NCBI GenBank assembly: GCA_002943765.1
Contig: PQWQ01000007.1
Location: 2,420,501 to 2,484,500 of the forward strand
DNA from: Psoroptes ovis
Lineage: Eukaryota > Arthropoda > Arachnida > Sarcoptiformes > Psoroptidae
Direction of reading: 5' to 3'
Length of the DNA: 64,000 bases
Under the pieces are notes generated by a model. It worked only from the letters and a program-made list of their open reading frames with translations, did not search any database and was not told the origin of the DNA. Position 1 is the first letter of the stretch, and every line of letters starts with the position of its first letter. The translations under genes were made by a program, and so were the position numbers. Positions 1 through 11,466 of this stretch are shown here, piece after piece.

Positions 1-2237
1 TGTATCACATGGATCAATACATTGATATCCAATGTCATGATTGACTAGAGCGCATACATTATTGCTGTCACATTGTGTATCGTCCGTGCATCGATTCGGT
101 TGTACACAAACACCACGGAAGCACACAGTGCTCGGTGGACAATTAAATGATGTTGAACATGAAAGACCGACACCGATTACTTGATTTTCGTAGCCAGGTT
201 TTTTCGGCAATTGACAAGCATACATAGGATTACCAATATAACCAGGTGGACAGACGCATTGATAACTTCCAATTACATTGATACAATTGGCATTGGTACC
301 GCAAAGATTTCCTTGATTATCACAGACATCTTGCAAACATTCATTTACATCTTCACAGGCAATGTATGGATTACCATGAAATCCAGCAGGACAGACACAT
401 TCGACACTTGTTGCACTCTCCAAGCAATTTGCACCGGTACCGCAACGAATTTTATCGCATCTTGGAATTGTTGTGCAAGCAATATAAGGATTACCACTAG
501 TTCCAGTGTTGCAAACACATTTATTCGGTTGACCATATTCACAATGACTATTAAGACCGCAACCAGGATTACAAGTCGGCGGCGTAGGTAATGGCGGCAC
601 GCAAAGCACTTGCGGATCTCCAACATAATTAGGTAAACATTTACACGATTGACTGGCTGCATCACATTTAGCACCTTGACCACATTTTTGTCCATTACAG
701 CTATCAATACAGTGATTATTCAGGCATATTTGATCAGATGGACAGGGCAATTGATTTGAACATTCAATTTCAGGCACACAAGTGCCTCCAGCCCATGGAT
801 TGCCATAAAATCCATTTTGACATTGACATACTGGTTGATTTTGAGCATTAACTATACAATGAGCGTTAACACCACAATGAATGTTATTACATGGTGATAA
901 ACATCCTTTAATCAAATCATTGCCTTGACCATGATATCCGGCAATACATTGGCAAATTGCTGTGTGGTTGATGCCAACACAATAAGCGTTAGGTCCACAA
1001 ATAGCCTGACTGCAAACATCAACACAAACATTTAGCTCTTTGTTACAAATTGTGTCATTAGGGCAATCATCATTTGATTGACATTTTGATGATCCTTGAC
1101 AGCCAGATTCATAAGCATTACCGACAGTACCATCAGAGCATTCACAACGATAACCATTGAAAAGATTTATACAAACAGCATTCGCTCCACAAGGACCATT
1201 TGGATCCAAAGGTAGCATAGATGTACATTCATTTATATCATAACATGCTTCGTTTGGATTTCCGGTCGAACCAGATTTACAATGACAGACTGGACCACGT
1301 TCTTCAAGAACACAATCAGCATTTTGACCACATTGAGTCCATTCACAAGGATGACGACATGATTGTCCATCAAAAATGAATGGAGGTGCACATTGACAAG
1401 TTCCATTGCGGCATAGATAATTTGAGCCACAATCCATTTTGGAGTGACAATGTTGTATGATACGATGACAGGAAACTTTACCAACACCACTATAGCCAGC
1501 GGGACAAAGACATTCATATGTTCCAGGTAAATTAATACATTCGGCATTGGTTCCACAAAGATTAAATTCTTGCATTTCATTACATTCATTAATATCACGA
1601 CAGAATCCATTTGCTTCTAAAGTAAATCCTTTTGGACAAATACAAAAACCAAATCCTGAACTTGTCATCATACATTCTTGATTCTGAGGACAGGGATTTG
1701 CATTTGAACAATTTCGACTGGTCAAAATACAATAATCACCTTCTCGTACATAAGGATCTTTGCAACCACAATGAACGCCCAATTCTACATCGTTAATGCA
1801 TGCAGTATTACCAGGACATTGCTTATCATCATGACATTCGATGATGTCGGGATAGCACATTGAATAAGCATTACCAGTGAAACCATCTGGACAATGACAA
1901 GTATAGCCGCCATCAAGATTCATGCAGAATGCATTAGTTCCACAAGGAGATTTTCTCGATTCAGTACATTCATTGACGTCCCTACACATTTCAGTAATAA
2001 CATCACGAATATAACCACGCTGACATACACATTGATTGATGTTATGTGCAGATATACATTCTTCATTTGGCGGACAAGACGAATCATCACTACATTCGAT
2101 ACGATCTTTTCCTTCCAAAATACATTCAATGTAAGGATCACCACGATAATCGTGTGGACAAAGACATTCGAAAGATCCGGCAATGTTACGACAGACAGCT
2201 GATTTTCCACATGGATTGTTTGCACATTCATCCAAAT
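1..2237 (-). CDS. dpy: dumpy-like gene, EGF exon running off the left edge
   Basis: An acceptor (AG at 2238-2239) opens a frame that stays free of stops for 2,237 bases to the window edge. It starts D-L-D-E-C and contains about 17-20 Cys-rich modules. Calcium-binding EGFs alternate with modules that start C-x(4)-D-C-P or C-x(4)-Q-C-P and follow the WAP-like or DPY-like spacing seen in dumpy. The exon continues beyond base 1. Other minus-frame ORFs in this stretch (for example 345-707, 1233-1610, 1920-2231) are shadows. They lack the regular cysteine pattern. Confidence 0.85.
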
Positions 2238-5200
2238 CTAGTTTGTAAAAAAATTGATGAACAGGTGTGTGATTCTTAATTACTTTCATAACTTACCAAC
2301 ACATCCAGGAAGACTATTGCTTTTGCCCGTGAAACCTTCCATACAAGTACAAATCGGATTACCATGATGATCTAGTTGACATTTAGCATGTTCTCCGCAA
2401 AATAAATTATCACATGGATGTTTGCAATCATCGCCGAAAAATGGTGGTGGACAGTGACATTTTCCTTGTTTGCAAATTGAATTTCCTTGACAGTCTTTAT
2501 CGTTCAGACATTTATGTTCTATGAAACATCTGATTTTAGGATCTCCATAGCTTCCTGGTGGGCAGCGGCAGCTAAAATTGCCAAACGAATTGGTACAAAT
2601 TGCTGAGAAACCACATTTTCCATTGGCACCATAAGCGATTGAACATTCATCAATATCTTGACAAGATTCATGTGCATTTCCAGTCATTCCAGGAGGACAG
2701 CTACATGCATAGCTTCCTAAAAGGTTTGAGCATACGGCATTTTCGCCACATTTTCCATGTGGTCCGAAACGTCGATCACATTCGTCAATATCTTCACAAT
2801 AGCGGAATGGGTCTCCAGTAAAACCAGGTGGACAATGACAATGATGACTTCCTAAAATATTGGTACAAACAGCACCTTGACCGCAAAGACCAGATGGACC
2901 ATGATCAATATCGCATTCATTAATATCCAAACAACCGGCACTAATATTGCTTGGATTGAAAGTAAAACCTGGATCACAAATACATGCTGCTTCTTGACCG
3001 TTAACATGACAAGTTGCATATTGCCCACATTGAACAGAATCACAAGGGGATCGGCAACCTATAGTACCGTTTCCAATGTAACCTTCTTTGCATGCACATC
3101 TATAGCCACCATTTTGATTGATACAGACAGAATTCTCTCCACATGGATAAGGTATTTTTGCACATTCATTAATATCTTGACATTTACTTTTTGGTGATGA
3201 TTGAATTTTTTCATAACCGAATTCACATAAGCATTCATAGCCACCATCGGAATTAATGCAGGTAGCTCCTTTACCACAAACATTTTTATTTGTTCGACAT
3301 TCATCAACATCGACACACATAATACCGTCGATTTGATAGCCAGGTTTACATTGGCAATTACCATCGATACAATCAGCATTGGCTGTACATTCTGATTGAT
3401 GTGAGCAAAAAACATCGACAGCAGCACGATCACAACCTAATTCAGGATTACCATCTCGAGCTATATATTTATTAGGACATTGACATCCAAATGAACCAAT
3501 TGTATTGATACATTGTGCATTTGGTCCACAAGGATTCGTTAGACATTCATCGATATCTGTTCAAAATGATTGAATTTTACACCATCATTATCAATATTTA
3601 CTGAAAATCATTGAAAAAAATGATTTATTTTACCTTTACAGCCACGAATAGGATTTCCCGTATAACCTGTTGAACATTGGCATTCATATGATCCTGGTTT
3701 ATTTATACAAATAGCATTAATTCCGCAAAGATTTTGCTGTCCACATTCATCAACATCTGATAATAAATTGTGAAATAAATATTTATTTATGTGTGAAAAA
3801 TAATTTAAAATACAAAAATTATTTACCAACACAGCCAGCTGAGTGGTATGGATTACCAGTAAAACCAGCTTGACATTGACAACTATAGCTACCAATATTA
3901 TTTATGCACAATGCATTTACACCGCATGCAGATGGACATTCATCGACATCTAAATAGAAATTCAGAATTAACGATCATTAACGATAAACATTGATTAAAA
4001 TTCCTTCAAAAATCAATTTTTTACCTTCACATTGAGTTTTTTGATTGCCAGTAAATCCGGGACCACATTCACATACAAAACTACCCGGAATATTAATGCA
4101 AACAGCATTTGAACCACAAATTGATGGATTTTGACATTCATCAATATCGAAACAATCTCCTTTAGCTGTCATGTTACCATGAAAACCGGGAGGACATGAA
4201 CATTCATAACCGCCGATTGTGTTTGTACATATTGAACCAGAGCCACAAGGATTATTTTGACATTCATCGATATCTTGATTAAAAAAAGGAGAAAAAGTCA
4301 CATATATTTCAATTATGGATGTCTTAGAAAAAAAATCAGGTAAAATACTACCTAAACATTCAACAGATGGATCACCGGCAAAACCTTCTGGACAATGGCA
4401 TAAATAACTACCAGGCATATTTGTACAAACAGCATTTTGGCCACAATAACCACCATCTTCTAAACATTCATCAATATCAGTACAAGCTATTGTTGCATTA
4501 CCAGTGTAACCTGGTTGACATTTACAGACAAAATGTCCAGGCAGATTACAACAATCGGCATTTTCGCCACACAGTGCTGCTAATGATGGTATTTCACATT
4601 CATTTATATCTAAATATTTTCATTTTTCAAAAGGTAAAAAAATTAATGATTGATTCAATGATTTATTCATTCAATTTTCAAAGAAATGTTCCCTCAAAAA
4701 AAAACTATTTGTAATTTAAATTATCGAGGATGATGTTAACAACATAATTATATATGATCAACAAAGATGTACTAATAGAGATAAAGATTAATCGATTAAA
4801 CCGAATAATCATGATTTAACGGATAATAATGACTCAATAATTCTTAATATTATTCATGTTTATCCATTAATTTTGAATTCATAAATCAATTCTTTCCAAT
4901 TATATTTATTATCATCAAAGATATAATTGAATGTTCATATCTTAACTTATAAAAGAATTATTAATTATATTTATATTAGATATATAGCGATGATGATTGA
5001 AAATATGAAATGAAAAAAAGTAGAAAAACAAGCGTAACAAGTTATCATCATTATTCATAATGAAAAATGATCAATATTTAAGATTCATATCATTGAAAGA
5101 AAAATATGAATTTTTATCTTTCTTTCTTTCTTCTTCAAATGTAAAATAAATAAATGATGTTTTAATAATCTTCATAACGATAATGATAACGATAATAATT

Positions 5201-8200
5201 TGATTCTTGTTACTTTAAATAATGTATTCATTTTAGACATTTTTTTTTGTTTGAAAAATATTTTTTATATCATTATTTATCCATTTTTTAAATACATTAC
5301 CTTTACAAGAAAATCCATCGCCTTCATAGCCGGGAAAACATGAACAATAATAGCTGCCCATTGTATTCGTACAATGTGCAAATACATCACATGGACGATA
5401 TTTGCATTCATTTTCATCTACAATCAAAAAAAAAGTGGTAAAAAGAAGAAGATAAAGAAATAAAATGGATTTAGATGTTTGATTGAATTTGAAAAATTTT
5501 TGAATAGAAATTCAAATGACAATGAAATTTCATTGATAATAACAATAACAACAATGACAATAATAATAACAGCGAAATCCGCCGAAAATAGAAATAACCC
5601 GAGAAAAAAATGAAAATCTATTCATTCATTCATTCATTCATATGATGATGATTATGATGAATGAATAAATTTCATTTTTTTCGGACATTTGATTAAAAAA
5701 TTTACATTCACATTTCTTTCTTATCTTGATTGTGTTGTGTTGCTGTTGTTGTTGTTGTCTACCCTAATACAATATTGAATAGTATTAATAATATGAATGG
5801 ATAATGTGGATAATGTGGACGAATATCCACAAATATCCATCAAGGAATTGTCATTCAAAGAAACAAGATTTTTCAATCCATTCATAAATAACAAAGAAGT
5901 ACATAGAATTCTATTCTGGGTAAGATAACCTTTTGGGAAGATCAAAAGTTTTTCCATTAAATCAAAATTCTTATGGTAATTTCACTTAATCCCGTAGAAA
6001 ATTGTTAATTTTGCATATCATTTCATAAATTTCTCAATGTGTTTGACTACACATAATTATGGCCAATGGCCATAGGCTAAAATAGCTAAAAAAATTATTT
6101 AAAATAAATTTCACCTGTCCAAGTGCAATTATTTAAAATTATTCACTTAAAACCATTCAAAATTCTGATGTCCACCGTCATTCATCATCGGTAGGAGATA
6201 TTATAATTAATAATGTTCAGCTGAACAAAAATTTTTAAATGAAGAAAAAAAATTTCAGACAAAATTAATGTTTTAACATCTTTTTTTTACACATTTAGAA
6301 GTGAAATTATTGAAATTATTTTGTACTGTTTGTGTTGTTGGAAATTACATAATTTTCATTTAAGATCGAAAAAGGATAAAATTTTTCAAAAATTATTGCA
6401 TATAATTTTCAAAGAGTTTTCTGATTGTATAATTAATAATTTTCAGAGGTAAGAAAAATTTTCATAAATAAAAACATGACATGACATGACATGAAAAATT
6501 ATTAATTTCACTATTTTTCTCTGCATTTAAATATGATTTCTGAATATTTTCGTTAGTAAATTTATTTGAAAAATCATTTCGGAATATTCAAGTTGAAGAA
6601 TTTTAATCTTTGACTTGATTTGATTGCTAACGATAATCACCATGGATTGGAGAGAAAGAAAAAAAAATCACGAAAATTAATATTTCATTTTCAAATGATC
6701 AATGATCTTGTTTAAATGATTAGGATTATATTTGTGCCTTGGACATCTTGTTTTTTCTATTTTATTTGACAGAACCTTAAAAATTGTTCGGACATAATCA
6801 AGATTAGAAAGAATAATCTCACAATACCCACACAAACACATACACAAAACATGGTATTATGATTATAAATTAATTAACGAATGATTCCATCGTTATGGAA
6901 GGTTCGTAGGAAGATTTTTAAACGATCAAAGATAAATTTATAATTGAAAAAATTTCTACGAAATAATTATTCAATTTCAATTCAAGATAAATCGATCGGT
7001 ATGACAACAACAACGATTATGATAAAATATTATTGATTATTTCTAGGAAAACAAAAATAATATAAATTAAATAAAATACATTCGGTGAAAATGATCATCA
7101 TTTAGAATTGGTAATCAGGGTAAATGAATGAATTTAGATGAACTAATGTCTTTGGATAAAATCAATCAGTTGGCGAATCAATTTTGGCCATTTCTCAGAC
7201 TTGTCAATTTTTTTCTTGATCTTCGATTGACGAGAAAATTTGATAACCAATTTATTATCGTTCTGATTGATTCATTATTGAATCGTTCTTTTATTTATTT
7301 AGTGGATTTCATGAATCTCATTTCATCGTATTTGTACGAAGAAACAAGATATTCAATAGCAAGATGATGATTAATTAATTTCATCTAATTTTGAGACAAT
7401 AATTTTTTTTCAAAATTAATTTTTCCATAAAAAATTTCTTTGAAGGATTCGATTCAATGTGTTTGTTTCAGGTGTGACAATCGTTTGTTAGTTTGAAAAA
7501 TGCAAAAAAAATTTCAATGATATTCAATTGTATTTTCTTAGTGAATCAACAAAGTAAATTGATTTACAATAACAACAGTTCATTTTGGATGAAAATTTAA
7601 AAGGCGTTTAATTTGAAAACGTTTGAATCTAACAGAATCAAAGCTATTAATTAATTATTTTCTTACTTGATTTCATCTTGGAAAAATTAAATTTTTCTTC
7701 AATGAAACAATGAAAAATTCGACAAAACAAATTCAATGGAATAATAGAAATGTTTATTTCTAAACAAATAAAAATTTCATCTTATCATCATCATTTGTCA
7801 TGATAATAGACAGAGCAGTGAAAAACAATGGTTAACCATAATTTTTCATAAAAATTAAAAAATATGAATGAAAACAATTATTCATAAACAACTTACCAGG
7901 TATATCACAACTTTTGCCACCAAATCCATCATTACAATAACAAAGATGATCAAGACAAACACCATTTATACATTTCGATGATTGTTTTGAATGATTACAC
8001 TTATCTATATGGAAATGATGTATGTATGAATAAGATAAGAATTTCAATGTAAATATTATTTTTTAAAAAGATTTTTTAGACATGTTAATTTAAATTTAAA
8101 TATAAACGGAAATGAAATTTGAATAAATTTATTTTTAATTCAATAGAATTAGCATAACAAAAGTAAACAAAGATCAAAGTAGAAAATAAGGAATAATTTT

Positions 8201-8974
8201 CATAATTATGATAATAATAAACATACCATTTGGACATTGTGTACATTGATTACGATCATTACATTTTAATTCTAATGATACTTCATCAGATCCTTGAAAA
8301 CATTGAGGTATACCATCACATAATTTAGATAATTCAAATAATTGTAAAAAATCGGTCGATTCATTTACTTGACAACCGAAATAACCATCTTCTAAATTTA
8401 ATACAAATATTTCACGTTGTACATACGGACTAGGCCATTTTGGTTGATATTGTGCATGTATCAACGATATTAATAATGATGATAATATTATTAATATAAA
8501 AATAAATAATTTTTTCAAATGATTATGATGATAATAATTTTGATTTTGTAAATAATAATAATGATGATGGTGAGAATTTAATTTATCATTATTATTTAAT
8601 AAAATCACTTTTAAATTTGATTTATTATATTCATTTGATTGCATATCATTTGATGATAATTTCAAATTATTTGTACTTTCATTATCATTAATATTAATAT
8701 TATTATCACTTTTATTTTGATTGACAATTAATTGATTATTATTATCAATTTGAAATATTGCATTTGTACAACAATCGGTTTGAAGCTTTCGTTGTGGTTG
8801 TTGTCGATGGCCATTATCATTATAATAATTTTGATCCATTTCTATTTGATTGGATCTCTTCTTCAATCTGTTCATCTTACATTTAATTATTACAACCAAG
8901 ATTATTATTGAAAAAAGGAATGGACATATGTATTTTTCTGCAAATAATTTGAATACTCGAGGAGCAACGAACAA
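1..8974 (-). CDS. dpy: dumpy-like giant EGF-repeat extracellular matrix protein, 5' part, partial
   Basis: Nine exons read on the minus strand, in order: 8227-8974, 7897-8004, 5301-5417, 4352-4609, 4025-4273, 3827-3949, 3634-3756, 2297-3556 and 2237 down to the left edge. Every junction has GT/AG and splits a codon after its first base, so each internal exon is a multiple of three, as usual for EGF modules. About 1,741 residues are encoded here. The protein starts with a membrane-inserting segment and an LDL-receptor-A-like module. It continues with dozens of six-cysteine modules, many with the calcium-binding D-I-D-E-C start and a C-x-C-x-P-G-F-x-G-x-P end. Known for the family: dumpy is a huge fibrous protein that ties epidermis, trachea and muscle attachment sites to cuticle. 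The N-terminal module and the EGF spacing favour dumpy over fibrillin or uromodulin-like proteins. The ZP domain and C-terminus lie beyond the left edge. The exact start codon is not certain. Confidence 0.85.
2297..3556 (-). CDS. dpy: dumpy-like gene, large EGF exon (420 codons)
   Basis: An open reading frame of 1,260 bases between an acceptor (AG at 3557-3558) and a GTAAGT donor (GT at 2295-2296). It encodes roughly ten EGF or EGF-like modules in series. Several start with D-V-D-E-C or D-I-D-E-C, have a conserved Asn/Gly-containing middle (C-x-N-x-x-G-S/G-Y-x-C) and end in C-P-P-G-x-x-G-x-P/A. Two stretches without the calcium motif, around 2980-3060 and 2400-2520, have the shorter C-x3-C-G-x-x-A-x-C layout of the DPY/EGF spacer type. 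Such fused multi-module exons beside single-module exons suggest intron loss in this lineage. Confidence 0.85.
3827..5417 (-). CDS. dpy: dumpy-like gene, cluster of small EGF exons
   Basis: Four exons: 5301-5417 (one EGF, D-E-N-E-C start), 4352-4609 (two EGFs), 4025-4273 (two EGFs, both D-I-D-E-C) and 3827-3949 (one EGF). The next one-module exon is 3634-3756. Introns are short, about 75-80 bp between the last ones and 691 bp between the first two. All are flanked by GT/AG in phase 1. The symmetric phases mean any of these could be skipped without a frameshift, so EGF-number isoforms are possible, though none can be shown from genomic sequence. Confidence 0.85.
5418..7896. other. long dumpy intron, no coding support
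   Basis: About 2.5 kb between the EGF-like exon at 7897-8004 and the exon at 5301-5417. It is very AT-rich with ATT/CAT simple repeats (for example around 5620-5660). The ORFs at 5721-5957 and 7128-7367 have no recognisable domain. I see no gene, RNA or clear transposon here. Confidence 0.6.
7897..8004 (-). CDS. dpy: dumpy-like gene, small EGF-like exon between two long introns
   Basis: A 108-base exon with six cysteines, read as D-K-C-N followed by a C-x-C-x-D-G-F-x-G-x-x-C end, so an EGF-like module without the calcium motif. The acceptor AG is at 8005-8006 and a good GTAAGT donor follows at 7896-7895. It joins the LDLR-A exon to the first D-E-N-E-C exon in phase 1. Confidence 0.75.
8227..8974 (-). 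CDS. dpy: dumpy-like gene, N-terminal exon: hydrophobic anchor/signal and LDLR-A-like module
   Basis: From the ATG at 8974 there are 249 codons plus one base, ending at a GTATGT donor (first intron base 8226). Two hydrophobic stretches are visible: residues about 17-31, and a stronger one at about 155-173 that ends in I-H-A before Gln-Tyr-Gln, which looks like a signal peptide cleavage site. Between them is a charged Asn/His/Tyr-rich region. After the second stretch comes a Cys-containing segment with the motifs D-G-Y-F-G-C and L-C-D-G-I-P-Q-C, then G-S-D-E, which fits an LDL-receptor class A module as found at the start of insect dumpy. The second ATG at 8875 follows an AG and could be the true start, or the first codon after an unseen 5' intron. 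Either start places an unusual extension of about 120-150 residues ahead of the signal peptide. Confidence 0.75.
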
Positions 8975-11450
8975 TGAAGGAATTTGAAATCCGGTTTTTC
9001 TTTTCTCCTTCTTCTTCTAATATTTCATATAATCCTGTGAAAAAAATAAATGGAAATAAACATCAAAAATTAGTATAGAATATGAAAAAAAAATGAATAA
9101 ATAAATAAATTTTAAACAACGATTCAGATTACAATTAATATTATTATGATCACCATTATTATTATTATTTAAATGTGTGAGAAAAGAAATGAAAATTTTC
9201 TCAAAATCAATCGATGTTTACGCGACAAAACATTGAAAAAATTACATAAAAAATTTTTTCTAAAAAAAACCTGTTGGCAATCATGGTACATACATCAAAA
9301 GCTTAATGATTTTTATCATAAAAAGCTATCGGAAATTCAAACAAACAGAAATTTGAAAAAAAATGCTGCCCGAATATTCTTCGGTCAGAAAATATCGCAG
9401 ACAATTTTTTCATAAGGGTATGAAAAGCAGAGAAAGGTAAGAAAACTCAAGAAATCTTCGCTAATTCATCTTCACATTGTGTTGAGAATAGGGAAAATAA
9501 AGATGATGAAGATGAAGATGGAGAAGAAAATTTTCACTTAAATTCATTTATTTATTATTTACCATCACCACCACCATCATCGTCATCATCATTTAAAACA
9601 ATCATTTCATGTCGGTAATAATTCATTGAATGTTTACTATTCCATTTAAAACATTGAAATAAAGACAAAACGACGATTATCGTTATTATTATCGTTGTTA
9701 TTAACATAACATTCGGATAAAGTAAACATATAAATTTTCCCTCGAAAATAAATAAACGAAAATTCACATCGCTGGTGGTGGACACAAGACTTTTGACCTG
9801 TTGTATTGTTCATTCATTTGCCGCATCATTTCGAGAAATTTTTTCGTTTTCTTTACTTTTTCTTCTTCATCTTGAAGCAATTTCGCTTAAGAAAATTTGC
9901 TCAAGACAAAGTTTAAATGAGTTTATTTTGATGAATTTGTTTATTTATTAGTATTTGAACTTGAATTTTACAAACAATTTATTCGTTCATTGATTTTCGA
10001 ATGAATAAGACAATGACATTATAATATTAAGAAATGGAAATTTATTGAAATTGAAATGAAATCAAGAAATCACGAATTTCGTATTTACCGAAATTCTTCC
10101 AAGTCGATCGAAAGTGTTCATCATCATTGAACATCATTGATTTGCCCAGTTAATCTGCATAAGCAGAAGCAAAATCGAGCAAATTATTCGTACAAATAAT
10201 CATTTGATTTGATCGTGAAATTCGAACCTTTTCGTTTTTTTTTTCTCTGTCGTTTTAAATTTCAAATTTTAAATTATTTAAAATTTTTTTTGGCATTTGA
10301 AAAGCATACAGGAGAATCGTTCAATTCATTTGCCCATTCGTTTATGTGTTTTTTCGAAAGAAAGAAATATTACATAAACACACGCAAATATCAAATGTAT
10401 TCAATTGAATAATAATAATAATGATAATTGTAATAATAATAACAAATTGATCGATCAAAGCATTTGAATGTCATGAATTTTTAAGTATTTTTTTCGTTTT
10501 TAGCAAAACACAAATCGTATTCAAAATCAAATTTATTTAAATGTATTCAAAAATCCATCTATTTATTCATGTATTCAAATAATCGTTATGTACACAACAA
10601 ACATCCATAAAAAATAATGTTATTATCGCGTGTATCAGGTTCATTTTTTTCTGATAAGAATTGAGAAAAATGAACAAATATTTCTCTGAAATAATTCTGT
10701 AATCACGTGTGAGCATGTGTTGAAATCTATTTGTTATTTGCTTGTTTGTATTGACCAACAAGCAACAATTGATTAACAGTCAATCGTTTATGTTTCGGTA
10801 TTTTTACAATTCAATTCATTCATTTATTTATTTGGTCAATGACCATGAAATACGTGTCATTATCATTAAAGCAGTGAAATTGAATCTCAACAAGCATTGA
10901 AATAGTTTGAAATCGTTGGTTAGCAAGATGTTAAATTGAAATGATAAATTTCCTCCCTATAAACGTAATGACCATTCATTCAATTCAAATTTCGAGATAT
11001 TATCTCGAAAAATAAACTTAAAGTTTACGAATTCTTTCATATCATTTCAACGATAAGCATCAATGCAATTACCAATTGATTGATTGTATTTGACTATTAC
11101 CAACGATGGTACTATTTATTTTCATTTAAATTTAAATTTAAATCTGTTAAAATATTTAAAATATTTTCACACATTGAAAAATAGCGAATGATTTCGGTGA
11201 CAATCAAAAGCAATAGGAAAATATTGGCAAATAAAATTTATGACAATCATTTCATTTCATCTCAATGTAAACATAAATAATTATGTCTTTTCAGTATTTC
11301 TGTATTGTTTGAAATTTATTCAACAGAATTTATCTTTACGAATCTTAACTGGACAGACGATGGATAAAATGGAAAAAATAAATGACTAAAAGCTAATAAA
11401 AAAAGATAAATAAATAAATTCACAAATTACAAATCATTCAGACGAAATTT

Positions 11451-11466
11451 AAGGGTCATGACCCTT
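11451..11466. promoter_or_regulatory. perfect 16-bp palindrome with two GGGTCA half-sites (nuclear receptor-like IR0)
   Basis: The sequence aagggtcatgaccctt equals its own reverse complement. It holds two GGGTCA/TGACCC half-sites with no spacer, the inverted-repeat layout that some nuclear receptors bind. It sits about 2.5 kb upstream of the dumpy N-terminal exon. Binding is an inference, because a 16-bp palindrome in a large AT-rich region can occur by chance. Confidence 0.3.

Noticed and set aside
181..3433. Plus-strand and alternative minus-frame ORFs across the EGF region (for example 181-591, 345-707, 1233-1610, 2600-2821)
   Set aside because: They are shadows of the Cys-rich dumpy frame and lack its regular cysteine spacing.
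9555..9785. 76-residue minus ORF with a hydrophobic stretch and an Asp run
   Set aside because: Low complexity, no splice or domain support, and triplet repeats explain the Asp run.
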